Shown piece by piece: positions 32,290 to 41,692 of a DNA stretch of 51,398 nucleotides. Origin of the DNA: Cyanophora paradoxa (taxonomy: Eukaryota; Glaucocystophyceae; Cyanophorales; Cyanophoraceae); NCBI GenBank assembly GCA_004431415.1, contig QPMI01000669.1, positions 1 through 51,398 of the forward strand, in the 5' to 3' direction. The position numbers were made by a program, and so were the translations under genes. How positions within the stretch are numbered: the stretch's first letter is position 1; every line of letters begins with the position of its first letter. Below the pieces are notes generated by a model that saw only the letters and a program-made list of their open reading frames with translations, was not told the DNA's origin and did not search any database.

Positions 32290-33173
32290 AATTTGGACCA
32301 TATGCGGGCATACGTATACGTATACGTAGGACCCGTAGGGAGAGTTTATTTTTACGTAGTTTCTTTTTTTTCGCTTTGCAATATTAATTGTCTTATAATT
32401 ACATTTCTCACCAATTGCACGCTATAGCTAGTTTTCAAGTTAAACATCGCAGGGGTAGTCAGCCCCGACGCGGGCCCTATCAAATGAAACGATCGATCGC
32501 ACTTGAGCTCGAGAGAACTGCGGGGCCGGCCCTGCGAGGCTGGCCGTGCTATTTACTGCGCTATCTATATATGTACATGTCTAGTCGACGTCATCAAAGA
32601 GCAGATATCCGATGGTCTCAAAAATCGATAATCGGGTAACGCTATAAATACATAATCCCGAATTTAAGTTCCGCAACGGGATCTGGCAGTACTAGAAACG
32701 AAACTGGGATCCCTAGTGGCCCTCGAATCGAAATAAAACAGCCGCCTTCGGCCTCTAAATAAAAACGATCGCGAGCTAACTAGCATGAAACCGGTACCAT
32801 CAAACTGCACTTGACTGTCTGTCTCTTCTCAAAGGGCCGGGGGCGCCCCTACAACTCACCAATGCAACTACAGTACAATCGCTGATCGCCCCGTTCGCTG
32901 ACTGAGAATCCCAATAAGAGTATATATGTGGGCCTTTGTGAAGCGTTGAGCTCTCGAGCTTGCCCCTTCGCTGTCAATGCATTGTTAACCCTCGGAGGTT
33001 GCATGAGTCACGCGTCGCGGAGGTTTGGGTGTTATATTGCGATCAGGTACACGCTGCACTAACAGGGGGGCTAGCACTAACCGACGCGGGGAGTAACAGC
33101 CGGTGTACCCCTCGGGGGGCCTCCCGGCCTCTAACGATGCTCAGGCTCTAACTGAATGCTGTACCCCCCGCTG
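32290..33173. other. AT-richer spacer at the host / viral-like boundary
   Basis: Composition drops in GC compared with both sides, and no coding frame is convincing. The left end has alternating TATACGTATACGTATACGT. It is a plausible place for the edge of the inserted viral segment, but no terminal repeat or target-site duplication is visible. Confidence 0.4.
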
Positions 33174-33910
33174 TTACTGCCCGAACCTTCCGAACTTGCG
33201 TAATTCGGCCTCGCCCTGTACCCAGTGGCTGGTGTCGTCCATCCATTCGCGTACCTCCCTCTGACGCTTGAGTGACTCACGCTGCTCGGGGGTAGGGGAG
33301 GGGGGCCTTCGAGGCGGGGTGGGGAAGGGGGTACGGTGGCAAAATTCAGCCACTCGGGGGTATGCCGAATTCGCCGTGAACGATCCTCTGCGGTGTGAAA
33401 TACCGGTCGCTGCTCACGGCCAAGTGGAAGAACGCGCTCCTGAGCCCGGAGAGGAAGCGTGGTTGCATGAATGGCTGCTGGAGGGACTCGTCGCGCCAGG
33501 GGGCTACGAAATCAATGATACGCTGCTGTACCTGCGCGGGCAGGGCAAGGATCTGGCTCTTGCGGTTCGCAAAGGCCGTCCACAGCGCTTGCAGGTCGGC
33601 CCAATCGCCGTTCAGATCCCTGCGTTCGCGCCTCAGGTACGATCTCGGGTTCTCTGTCATACCCATCAAGCCCGCGGCCCTGATCATCTCCCTGTCCGGG
33701 AGCTCTCGCTCGTCGTGGAATTCGTCTCTAATCCAGCGCACAAGGTAGAGCACGCGCTCCATGAAGTTCTCCGCCGGCGAGCCGCCCCTGAGGACGTGCG
33801 CCTCCCCTCCAGCACTGCGTTCGCATCCTCCAAGTCCACGTTCCGCTGTCGAATCTCCCGTCCAGGTCGCCGTTGTTGTACAGCACGTCGGACTCGCGTG
33901 TTCGCGCCAT
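33174..33910 (-). CDS. Uncharacterised viral-block protein, paralogue B
   Basis: This and the next gene are tandem paralogues. Shared parts are an L-(Q/x)-x-(I/L)-W-x-A-(F/L) helix with S-(Q/I)-I-L-(A/S)-(T/L)-L-P-x-(Q/H)-(V/I), then L-S-x-L-R-S-A, then a C-terminal R-E-W ... W-x-x-G-E-A-E-x-R-K. The reading frame changes near 33350 (one extra C in CCCCC) and again near the N-terminus around 33780, so the open pieces are 33910-33728, 33762-33346 and 33300-33174. The start at 33910 is the most upstream ATG with plausible sequence. I recognise no family. Mostly helical and hydrophilic, with no signal peptide. Confidence 0.55.
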
Positions 33911-33944
33911 GCTCGCGGCTCGGTGAGAATTTATACCTGTACCC

Positions 33945-34641
33945 CTACTCGCGGTCGGGGTACCTGTCGCCGGGCATCAGCCTCGCGCGCTTCCGCATCT
34001 CCGCCTCCCCGGGTAGCCAGTTCTTCGGGTCGTTGCTCCACTCCTCCCATTCGCGTATGTCCCGTCTGACGTCACGCGGGGCGGGGGCGTTTATCGTGGG
34101 CGGGCGGGGCTGGCAGGGCCTGGCGCGGGGGGTTGAGGCCCCTGTTCCACGAGTACTCGGGGTACTCTTCCCATCCCAGGGGTACCAGATTCATCGGAAT
34201 TGGCTCAACTTCGAATTGGGGCTTTTTGACGTGATAATCATAGTTTGTGACATACGCCGTCACAGCCGAGCGCAAGCGCGAGAGGTCGCGCAAATTTACG
34301 TCGTCCCATTGCGAGTCCCTTGCCTTCGCGTACCACTCGAGGATTTGCATGCGAATGTGGTCCGGGAGGGTCGAGAGTATGCTGAGCTTGGAGCCCAGGG
34401 CGAACCAGATGCGCTTGAACTCGTCGATAATCCTGCCCTCGTCGTGGCTCCGAACGTAATGGGCCCCGCCAGCGTTGTGATGCGAATCGAGCCACCCTGC
34501 CTGGGCCAGCTCTAGCACCGGCCAGGGTTGGCGCTGTCGATTCGGTCGCGAGGCCCGCTCAACCACCCAGCGTCTAAGGTCCTTGACCTGATCTATGAAC
34601 TGTGCGATCACGTCCTTGGGCGCTTCCTCTGCATCCGACAT
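33945..34641 (-). CDS. Uncharacterised viral-block protein, paralogue A
   Basis: The start M-S-D-A-E-E at 34641 is preferred over the in-frame ATG at 34653, since it follows the short AT-rich element shared with the divergent exonuclease gene. The main frame runs to 34072; one base shift in a C run near 34080 continues it into the W-x-x-G-E-A-E-M-R-K tail ending at 33945, which matches paralogue B. About 230 residues. The function is unknown. It is divergent from the YqaJ gene with about 50 bp between them, which suggests a bidirectional promoter. Confidence 0.6.
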
Positions 34642-34661
34642 TTGTAATTGCACACATCAAG

Positions 34662-34673
34662 AAATTCTAAACG
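34662..34673 (+). promoter_or_regulatory. TCTA-type promoter element before the YqaJ gene
   Basis: AAATTCTAAACG lies 19 bases before ATG 34692. The same core, with the following ACGCTA, is found before the gene at 42558. Confidence 0.6.
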
Positions 34674-34691
34674 CTACTGCGAGGCTAAGCT

Positions 34692-35381
34692 ATGCATACC
34701 GATACAGATTGCGAGACTTTGCAACAGGGGAGCGCGGCGTGGCACGCGGCGCGCCGTGAAAAACTAACTGCATCTAATTTTGCGGCTGCGTGCGGCATAA
34801 ACCCCTGGAAATCCAGGGCCCGCCTGTGGGCGGAGCTAAGCGGGATAGCGGAGGAAAACAACTTTGACAACCCTGCCCTAACCTACGGGCACGACTACGA
34901 GCCCTTCGCGGTCTCTATCTACAAGGCACTGAACGATAACGTTGACATTAAACATACTGGACTGCACGAACATAAAGAAATGCCGTTCCTCGCCGGTAGC
35001 CCCGACGGACTTATAGGAAATGATAGAATTTTAGAGGTGAAATGCCCGTACAAGGGCGAACTTTATGATAGAGTTCCTACTTATTACATGCCGCAGTTAC
35101 AAGGACTTCTGGACATAACGGGCCGCGAGTGGGCCGAACTTTTTTGCTTCACTCCTCTGCGCGTGCAAACGTGGTACGTCAGGCGCGACGAGAGGTACAT
35201 CGAGCTCATGAGGAAGTGCTTACATCTATTTTGGATGCACGTCAAGGAGGGCACGCCGCCCGAGCCCTACAGCGATCGAATGAAGTTAGAGAACCTCAGC
35301 GAGGAGCAGGCGGCGCTGCGCGAGTTTAAGTCGTACGCCCTCCTCTCAGAGTCTAGGCAGACTACTTCTGTCCCAGGCTAG
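34692..35381 (+). CDS. YqaJ-type viral recombinase (lambda-exonuclease-like nuclease)
   Basis: One intact frame of 229 residues. PD-(D/E)XK nuclease features in order: an N-terminal Q-G-S-A-A-W-H-A-A-R with T-A-S-N-F-A-A-A-C-G (typical YqaJ start), G-x-x-x-E-P-F-A, the catalytic A-G-S-P-D-G with I-L-E-V-K-C-P-Y (Asp, Glu, Lys), and Y-x-x-Q-L-Q-G-L. These enzymes resect DNA 5' to 3' for single-strand annealing recombination and are common in phages and large algal viruses. The last codons (T-S-V-P-G, stop) are formed by the start of a hairpin repeat at 35369. It is divergent from paralogue A. Confident in family, not in biological role. Confidence 0.9.
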   Translation: MHTDTDCETLQQGSAAWHAARREKLTASNFAAACGINPWKSRARLWAELSGIAEENNFDNPALTYGHDYEPFAVSIYKALNDNVDIKHTGLHEHKEMPFLAGSPDGLIGNDRILEVKCPYKGELYDRVPTYYMPQLQGLLDITGREWAELFCFTPLRVQTWYVRRDERYIELMRKCLHLFWMHVKEGTPPEPYSDRMKLENLSEEQAALREFKSYALLSESRQTTSVPG

Positions 35382-35423
35382 GTCTTTGGAATCTTAATAT
35401 AAATTTTCCGGGGACCCGGGACA
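35369..35423 (+). repeat. 50-bp hairpin element H1 (end of YqaJ gene)
   Basis: TGTCCCAGG... with an AT-rich centre (ATCTTAATATAAATTTTCC) and a closing GGGACCCGGGACA. The ends are inverted repeats. It has a few extra bases (GCTA) and overlaps the stop codon of the nuclease gene. Confidence 0.75.
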
Positions 35424-35521
35424 GGCCTTGTCGGACATGGCAATGTCAGAACCTTCCCGATCATCTAGATCTATAATGATTCTAGGGAGGGTCCAGACAC
35501 ATCTCTTGTGCGGACCACTTC

Positions 35522-35570
35522 TGTCCCAGGTCTTTGGAATCTTAATATAAATTTTCCAGGGACCCGGACA
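35522..35570 (+). repeat. 50-bp hairpin element H2
   Basis: Same family and orientation as H1: TGTCCCAGGTCTTTGGAATC, AT-rich centre, TTCCAGGGACCCGGACA. Confidence 0.75.
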
Positions 35571-35701
35571 GGCCTCGTCGAACAAACCTCTTCATGGGCC
35601 AAGATTTCGTGCATGCATCGGCCGCAGCTCATGCGAAAAATCATGTCTGATCCGATCCTGATCATGACGTCCTGCAAATTGAAGAATCGTCTGACCGGGA
35701 G

Positions 35702-35751
35702 TGTCCCGGGTCCCTGGAAATTTTATATTAAGATTCCAGAGACCCGGGACA
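35702..35751 (-). repeat. 50-bp hairpin element H3
   Basis: Opposite orientation to H1 and H2. The outer arms TGTCCCGGGTC and GACCCGGGACA pair perfectly, followed by inner TGGAA and TTCCA around an AT-rich loop of about 14 bases. Confidence 0.8.
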
Positions 35752-35840
35752 GATCTACCTAGAGGGAACATCCAAAATGCTGTACCCCTCCCACCCCGTG
35801 ATCTTTCGAATTCAATCTGATGGGCCGACCTGAGTGACGG

Positions 35841-35889
35841 TGTCCTGGGTCCCGGAAAGTTTATATTAAGATTCCAAGGACCTGGGACA
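35841..35889 (-). repeat. 50-bp hairpin element H4 (end of helicase gene)
   Basis: Same orientation as H3, with arms TGTCCTGGGTCC and GGACCTGGGACA. It lies 67 bases beyond the helicase stop at 35956, where a transcript end would be expected. Confidence 0.75.
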
Positions 35890-35955
35890 AGAGCAATGCA
35901 TTTTCGCACGACGTTGACATAGCCTGATCACGAGAGAAAAATGTACCCCGATCTA

Positions 35956-38295
35956 TCAAATCCGCCGATGGAGCAGCGAGTAGCAGTCGCAGAACAGATC
36001 TTTCACCTCCAAGTAATCCGGCCCCACGCCAGCCCAGCGCTGCCTTGCTTGGCGCTCTGCAACATCTTCGAGAGTGTCTTCCTTGACCCACGTGATGCAC
36101 TTGCGCTTGCGAGAGCCGGCGCCCTCCTGCCCTTCTCGGGTCCGTTTTTCCCCGGACCGGGCCCGTCTCACCCCCATGTACTTTTCGAGCAGGTACTGAA
36201 TCACCCGCCACGACTGCTGCGCAAGCTTGGCCTTCTCATTGTCCGATGCATCGAGTTTAGGGGCCCGCTCGTCCAGACTCTGCAGCACCGCGTAAGCCTC
36301 CCGGCCCTCCGGTGATGCGAGCGCCGCGTAGGCTTCGTCCGACCAAAGCATACAGCTGTCGCCGGCCAGCTTCTCGTACCCCGGCCCAAAAAGTCGCTTG
36401 AAAAGCTCCGCAACCTTCGAGACCCTGTGGTACTCAGTAGACGAGGCGATCTCGGCCATGTCGCCGCCGCGCTTCAGCACAAGGATGATCCGCGACATCA
36501 GCGGGATCGAGTAGAATGACTTCCACAGCCAGGCCACGTCGCTCTCGGTCAGCGCGCTTGCGTCCTTGGCCAGGAACGCAGCGGTCGCTAGGCGCGCGAG
36601 TGCAGCAACCTTCTCCACGTCGACCTTAGCAAGCGAATCGCGCGAATGCCACCAGGAGTCCAGCAGCATGTACAGTTCGGTGATGTCCAGGGGCGGAGAC
36701 TCGAGTACGTACTTGATCTCGCGCTGCCGCTGCTCCTTCTCCTCTTTCGGCCCCTTGTTTCCCTGATCCTCCGTGACCCGCACGTTCATCACGGCGCAGG
36801 TCGACAGCAGCCGCAGCCGCGCGGCCACGGCGAGGCGCCGCGTCGGCATGCCGGCCCGCCGACTCCCGTGATGGCTCGCCTTCAAGTCCAGATAGCGCTG
36901 CGTGTCTGCAGTGCTAGCTCTCTCATCATCGCTCTCACGCCAGTGCGCGGTCGCCTCGCCCACGCTGACGGAGGGCGCGGACGCGCGGCTCTTGCGCACG
37001 GCGACGAGCAGGTGCTCTCCGCCGGGCGGCTCGCCGCGCCTGCGCAGCTTTCTCACTCGGAACAGCAGCTGCACGATGTCGTCGGCCTCTAGCTGCGCGG
37101 GTTCGGCCTGGAAAACGCCGTAGATCTTGTCAAAGTGCGCTTCCGGAAAGTCCACGCCCGCCCCGAGCGCGGACGTCGCGATGAGCACGTCGCAGGCCTT
37201 GTACGCGCCCTCCTCCGAGACGTCGATCGACACTACGCGGACCGGGCCCTCGTTCGTGAAGCGCACGCTCTTCTCCTTCGCCTGCCCAACGATGAGCCAA
37301 TTGTGAACGGTGCGCCGCTGCCGTCCTCGGCCCTGCCTCGAGCTGAGTCACGTACTGAGCGCCGCCCAGGCTGAGCTGCTCCAGCGCCTGCTTCGAAATC
37401 TTGTCTGCTAGCTCATTCGCCTTGGCCGGCGTCTCCGCGATGATCATGGCCCGCGAGCGCCCAGGTCGGCACTGCACCATGATGTCCTTCTCGACGTGCG
37501 CCGGGCTGTCTGACACGCGCATCTTCCAGTCGCAGGTCCGGCGCGAGTTGTGCAGGAGCCCAAGGCGCGCCCCGCGCTCCAGCGCGGACTCCGCGAGGTA
37601 CGCGAGATCGACCGGCCGGACGAAGCCGTCCATCGCCACGATGCGCGAGGCCTTCATCACGTTTCGCATTAGCTGCACGCAGCGCGCGTTTCGGGCATTG
37701 ACCGCACGCCCATGTGCAGGCCGGCGGGTTCGAGGGTGCCGCTCGAAGTGAGGTGCTTCGTGAGGGAGGAGAGCTCGTCCAGCACGATCATCAGCGGCGC
37801 AGTCGACCAGCCCGCCCAGTCCTCAAGTACCTTGTGCAGCGAGTCGATCGTGATGACGACGCACCTGCACTTCGGATGGCGGTAGCCCCACTTGCCGTGC
37901 GTCCCATTTGAGCTCTCCGGCGGCTTCTGAATGTCCATGTACAGCACGGCGTCCTCAGGCAGGCCCACGTCATCCAGGCGGCGCTTCAGGTCGCGGGAGA
38001 AGGCGCGGCGGCAGGTCAAGAGGATCACGCGCCAGCCCCCCTCGAGGGCTGGCTTCAGGTACGTCTCGATGAGGGCCTGCGTCTTCCCCGTGTTGAGGCC
38101 CGAGCAGATGACGTCGACCTGGGCGGCCCCCGGCTCCAGCGGACCGAACGTGGAGGTGAGCAGCCCTGGATCGCGCGTCAGGTAGTCCGTATCCACGACC
38201 TTCACGCAGTGCGGTGTCAGGCCCGTCGATTCGAGTGCGATCAGGAGCGACGGGAGGGCCACGTCGAGCGCCACGGGCTGGGACGGGTCCGTCAC
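35956..38295 (-). CDS. SF2 helicase of the herpes origin-binding-protein type (frameshifted)
   Basis: Three overlapping frames form one protein of about 780 residues. 38295-37690 holds Walker A (C-S-G-L-N-T-G-K-T-Q) and Walker B with D-E-L-S. 37690-37320 holds the middle, including an A-E-T-P-A-K-A-N-E-L motif. 37266-35956 holds the C-terminal helicase motifs D-V-L-I-A-T-S-A-L-G-A-G-V-D-F and Q-L-L-F-R-V-R, then a long helical region ending in a Cys-containing tail (L-F-C-D-C-Y). The motif set, with V-x-x-R-V-R in motif VI, fits the Herpes_ori_bp family found in herpesviruses and many large DNA viruses. Breaks are near 37690 (one base short) and 37320. An upstream frame (38492-38292) may belong to the same protein. 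Likely role: opening viral DNA for replication. Confidence 0.7.
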
Positions 38296-39121
38296 GTAAG
38301 ACGCCGCCGTCTCGCTGCAGCTCCCGTCTCCAGCTCCCCCTCCTGCTCCACCTCGACACCGTGCGCCCGAATCGCGATTCTGAGGGCCGGCGATCCTGGC
38401 TGATCGCTCATCTTCAGGGTGATTGTTCCGTCGGGCTCGACTGCAATGTCTTGAACGCGGCGGGGGTCATTCAGGCTGATCTCAGTGCGCAACGCCGCCC
38501 CGCCCGCCAGATCTCGTCCCTCACCAGCTTGTTCTCGCGCAGGAGGCTCAGGAACCGATCGAAGTCCGGGAGCGGAGCCTGGGCGTCGCCCGTCAAGCTC
38601 AGCGGGGGTGGGGCGGCTCCTTGCGGGGGAGGAGCTCCTGGCGCCGCAGTCCCGAGCAAGCCCCCGAGCTGCGGCGCCCTGCGGCCCTGCGCCACCCCCT
38701 GCGCCGATCCCTGCGTCGGCCCCTGCAGGACGTAGGCTCCTGTGTCGTCCCCCCCGAGCTCCAGGCCGCTAGATGTCCCCAGCAGCCAGGTCGCAAAGGC
38801 GCAGGCCTCCGGGCTCTGCAGGACGTAGGCAGCCTTGAGCCCGTTGTGCGATGTTCGAGAGAAAGTGAGGCCTCCGAAGCTCTCCGCGCATGCACGGGCG
38901 GCCGCGGTGCTCGTCTCGTCTTCCGCGTCGGAGAAGTGCTTGGACATGATGTGCGGCGGGTGAAAGATACAGAAGACCATTCCGAGATCAGCGCTGCAGA
39001 CCTTCTGGACGCAGACGAGGGGGAAGCGAGTGAAGAAAAGCTCTTCTTGCGGGCTCAGGTCCACGGGAGTTACCCCGGCAGACGGGAGAGTAGACTGTCG
39101 GAGCACGTCGAGGTGGCCATG
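38292..39121 (-). CDS. Uncharacterised protein, possibly the N-terminal part of the helicase
   Basis: The frame 39106-38471 continues into 38492-38292 if GGGG at about 38502 is read as GGGGG, and one more base shift near 38300 would lead straight into the helicase frame. The start may be ATG 39121 with a further shift, or a later codon. The sequence has an aromatic/Cys-rich part (C-V-Q-K-V-C, F-C-I-F-H-P-P-H), a Gln/Gly/Ala/Pro-rich linker around 38700-38600, and a beta-like end (D-G-T-I-T-L-K-M). An AT-rich element (GAAAATTTTCCAAG) lies about 35 bases upstream. No family recognised. Confidence 0.5.
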
Positions 39122-39154
39122 CTCTCGGGTTAGGCCTGCTGTTTCGTGTTAGGC

Positions 39155-39170
39155 TTGGAAAATTTTCAGT
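39155..39170 (-). promoter_or_regulatory. AT-rich promoter-like element
   Basis: On the minus strand, TGAAAATTTTCCAAGC precedes ATG 39121 by about 35 bases. It has TTTTCC instead of TTTTCTA, so it is a weak member of the set. Confidence 0.4.
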
Positions 39171-39299
39171 GGCACCGGCCGGAAACTGCACACCTTGAGA
39201 ACTCGAACTCGAACTCCAAGGCTCGGTGAATTGGCGCTAGCTGCACTGTCGACGTCGACTGTCGGACCGTCGACGTCGGACTTCGGATGTCTCGTCTTC

Positions 39300-39349
39300 T
39301 GTCCCAGGTCTTTGGAATCTTAATATAAATTTTCCAGGGACCCGGGACA
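39300..39349 (+). repeat. 50-bp hairpin element H5
   Basis: TGTCCCAGGTCTTTGGAATC, AT-rich centre, TTCCAGGGACCCGGGACA. Nearly identical to H2 but 3.8 kb away, on the other side of the helicase block. Confidence 0.8.
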
Positions 39350-40411
39350 CTCTGGTCTGACGACGCTGCAGCTCGAAGCGCTCAACTGGGTCCGGTTGAC
39401 GGCACACAGGCTATCAGGGTGCCAGGCCTAGCCTAGTACGTAGGCTGACCGTCGGACCAGTACTGGCGGTTCAGTTGAAGCCGAGTACTACTAGCGCTAG
39501 CTATAGCGCCAGCGCTAGCTGTAGGCTAGTACTAGTACTAGATCGAGAGACGGTACGGCGCGCCACAGCTAGCGAGCTCGCGCTCGCTCGCCTTTGCGCT
39601 GAAGCTTAGAAAATTTTGGGCTCACGCGGTCGTTCCACGTGTTCTGTCCGGACAACCTGTACCCCAGCTGTCCAGCCAAGTAGTCAGAGCTCTCCAATCC
39701 TGCGGCGCTTGGGCCCGTGCTTCTCAGAGCACTTGATGGAGGCCAGCGTGTGCGTTCTGTGCTCTCGGGGAGCCGCCGCTTCGTTCCCGCCGATGCAGAA
39801 GTGCGTCTCGGTCGGCGACCCCTCTCTCCGCGGAGCGGCTAGCTGGAGAGCTCTCCCGATGCCGCGCGCTTACACTGCGGTGCGCAGGCTCGGTTGCTGT
39901 GGCCGGCAACCTTCGAGAGCTCGATGGCACCCAAGCTGAACCACCTCGCCGCATCGCGGAGGTGCTGGCTCCCTCTTTCGCAGCTCTTTCGCTTACACTT
40001 ACACTTTCGCTAGACCGTGCCGCACAGCCTCGCGCTCATTTCCCCCACGTTCGCAGAACTTCGGCGTCGGCGCAGGTTCCGGGATCTGCGACCGCGCCTC
40101 CCGCAGCTCGAGCCGGCGTCTGCGGCGACCCGCGCATGCATCTAGATCCTATTCTGAAACCCGTGCGTCGATCCGGGTCCCGGGCTCGCGTTCCTGCGCC
40201 TCCCGGACCCTCACACTGCTCCTGTTTGCATCCTAGCTAAGACCTTCCTCGCCCGCAGCCGGTCTCGTCCTCGGCACATTGTGAGCGGCATCAGTGGAGC
40301 TGGAGTTCCGCACTTTATGCAGGCCCGTGCGCCCTTTCCCGCCCCGCCCCGCCCAGCCCCGCCCCGCCTCGCGTGCGCTATAGCTAGCTAACCCTGTCGC
40401 GCGCGCCGCAG
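39350..40411. other. Spacer inside the viral block, no clear gene
   Basis: It contains GCTAGC-rich palindromes (39490-39545) and an element TTAGAAAATTTT at 39607. Open frames at 39616-40240 show no recognisable domain. A short piece at 40258-40319 (I-V-S-G-I-S-G-A-G-V-P-H-F-M-Q) preceded by CCCGCAG could be an upstream exon of the next gene, but the join is not established. Confidence 0.4.
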
Positions 40412-41344
40412 AGGGTTCGTAGCCGGAGGGCTCGCAGGCCGCGGCCCGGACACCTCCGCCGCCGTCGGCGCCGACATCGAGAACGGCCGGCTGGACGAGA
40501 CCCTCGCCGGCTTCGGCTCCTGGTGCCGCCCCTACTCCTACAAGCTCGGCGGCGTCTGGCAGACCTACATCCGCGGCATCGTCCCCAAGGCCCCGCTCTC
40601 CCTCGGCGAGAGCCAGCCGGCGCTGGAGGCGATCGCGATCCCCGTCGCCCAGTTCAAGGACCCGGCGCCCGACGTCGGGCCCTTCCTCGTCAAGCCCCAC
40701 ACCAAGGGCAAGGGCAAGCGCACCCGCAACTCGGCGCCGGCCTTCCTCCCGCCCCAGCCCCCCGCCACGGCCCCCCAGCAGCGCCCCGGCCAGCAGCGCA
40801 TCGACGAGATGCTGCCGCGCCAGGTCCGGCCCCGCGTACCCCCCGCCTTCCCTGTACCTCCCTCCCCCTCGCCCCGTTCCTGATCCAAGGGCAGGGTACC
40901 TCGGCCTCCCCCGCGAGCGCCGACGGCCCCAGCCCCGTCCCCGGCCCCGGCCACGTCCTCTCCGCGATCCAGGGCTTCGGGGCCCAGCAGGAGGCCGAGC
41001 GGCAGGCGCTGGCGGCGCGCCAGGCGCGCGAGGCGGAGGCGCGGCGCCAGGGCCGCCGGGCCCAGCGCCTCCAGCGCACCCTCGCCTTCCGCGCCGAGCT
41101 GGAGGCGGGCTTCCGCGCGGATCAGATCGCCGGCGCGGAGGCCTCGGAGCGCTGGCGGGCGTTCGAGGCGGAGACGGCGGGGCTGGCGAAGGGCCTCGGC
41201 TACAGCTACCGGCGCGTGCCCGTGCCCAAGGACTACGCGTCGGCCGCGGCGCTGGAGGCCTCGCGGGCGGAGATCGACGCGGCGGAGGACGTGGTGGCGG
41301 AGACGGAGGCCCACGCCGAGACCTTCCGCCACCTCCACCACTGA
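40412..41344 (+). CDS. Uncharacterised protein with one intron, 5' end unresolved
   Basis: An exon begins after an acceptor (CCGCAG, ending 40411) and runs to 40823; a GTCCGG donor and GGGCAG acceptor join it in phase to 40895-41344. The first part reads G-A-D-I-E-N-G-R-L-D-E-T-L-A-G-F-G-S-W-C with Y-S-Y-K-L-G-G-V-W-Q, then a basic K-G-K-G-K-R-T-R and a Pro/Gln linker. The second exon is a long Ala/Arg/Glu coiled coil ending in F-R-H-L-H-H. No family recognised. Without the intron the frame stops at about 40880, so splicing (or a frameshift) is needed. It is the only gene in the viral block with an evident intron. Confidence 0.5.
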   Translation, partial: RVRSRRARRPRPGHLRRRRRRHRERPAGRDPRRLRLLVPPLLLQARRRLADLHPRHRPQGPALPRREPAGAGGDRDPRRPVQGPGARRRALPRQAPHQGQGQAHPQLGAGLPPAPAPRHGPPAAPRPAAHRRDAAAPGPAPRTPRLPCTSLPLAPFLIQGQGTSASPASADGPSPVPGPGHVLSAIQGFGAQQEAERQALAARQAREAEARRQGRRAQRLQRTLAFRAELEAGFRADQIAGAEASERWRAFEAETAGLAKGLGYSYRRVPVPKDYASAAALEASRAEIDAAEDVVAETEAHAETFRHLHH

Positions 41345-41359
41345 GCTCTCCGAGGCGGT

Positions 41360-41371
41360 ATTTTTTCTCAA
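41360..41371 (+). promoter_or_regulatory. Promoter-like ATTTTTTCTCAA
   Basis: It ends 22 bases before ATG 41394. A variant of the TTTTCTA element with TCTC. Confidence 0.5.
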
Positions 41372-41393
41372 CCCCTTCCAATTCGGTCCCGCG

Positions 41394-41585
41394 ATGGCCT
41401 TCGCTGACAGCTACCCACAGCACTACACCCTTGGAGCCCTCGCCGCGACCCTCACCTGGCTCCTCGGCGGCACCCCCACCGCCTCGGCCGTCATCGGCGT
41501 GGGCTTCGGCTACGCCGCCAAGACCCTCTACGCCCCCGGCTCCGTCTCGATGGCGACGGCCGGCATGCGCCCCGCCGGGCGTTAA
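41394..41585 (+). CDS. Small hydrophobic membrane protein (63 residues)
   Basis: Intact frame. Residues 11-27 (T-L-G-A-L-A-A-T-L-T-W-L-L-G-G) and 30-45 (A-S-A-V-I-G-V-G-F-G-Y-A-A) are hydrophobic and could be two short membrane segments; the C-terminus is Gly/Arg-rich. It has a promoter-like element upstream and sits directly before the duplicated cassette. Small membrane proteins of this sort are common virion or membrane components of large DNA viruses; the family is not recognised. Confidence 0.6.
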   Translation: MAFADSYPQHYTLGALAATLTWLLGGTPTASAVIGVGFGYAAKTLYAPGSVSMATAGMRPAGR

Positions 41586-41660
41586 CTCTCCCTTTTCAAA
41601 GTTCCATTCCCCCCTTTCCCTTTTCAAAGTTGCGACGTCCTTTTGAGTCCGTTGGCATTT

Positions 41661-41671
41661 AAATTTTCTTC
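41661..41671 (+). promoter_or_regulatory. Promoter-like AAATTTTCTTC
   Basis: Ends 21 bases before ATG 41693. A second TCTA occurs at 41686, 7 bases before the ATG. Confidence 0.5.
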
Positions 41672-41692
41672 ATCGTCTGTACACGTCTAAAC

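Noticed and set aside
35369-35889. The four hairpin repeats as a CRISPR array
   Set aside because: The units alternate in orientation, spacing is irregular (about 100-150 bases), and the repeats are near gene ends; there are no cas genes.
40233-41627. A 464-codon minus-strand open frame
   Set aside because: It is a shadow of the plus-strand genes at 40412-41344 and 41394-41585, with biased Arg/Gly/Pro composition.
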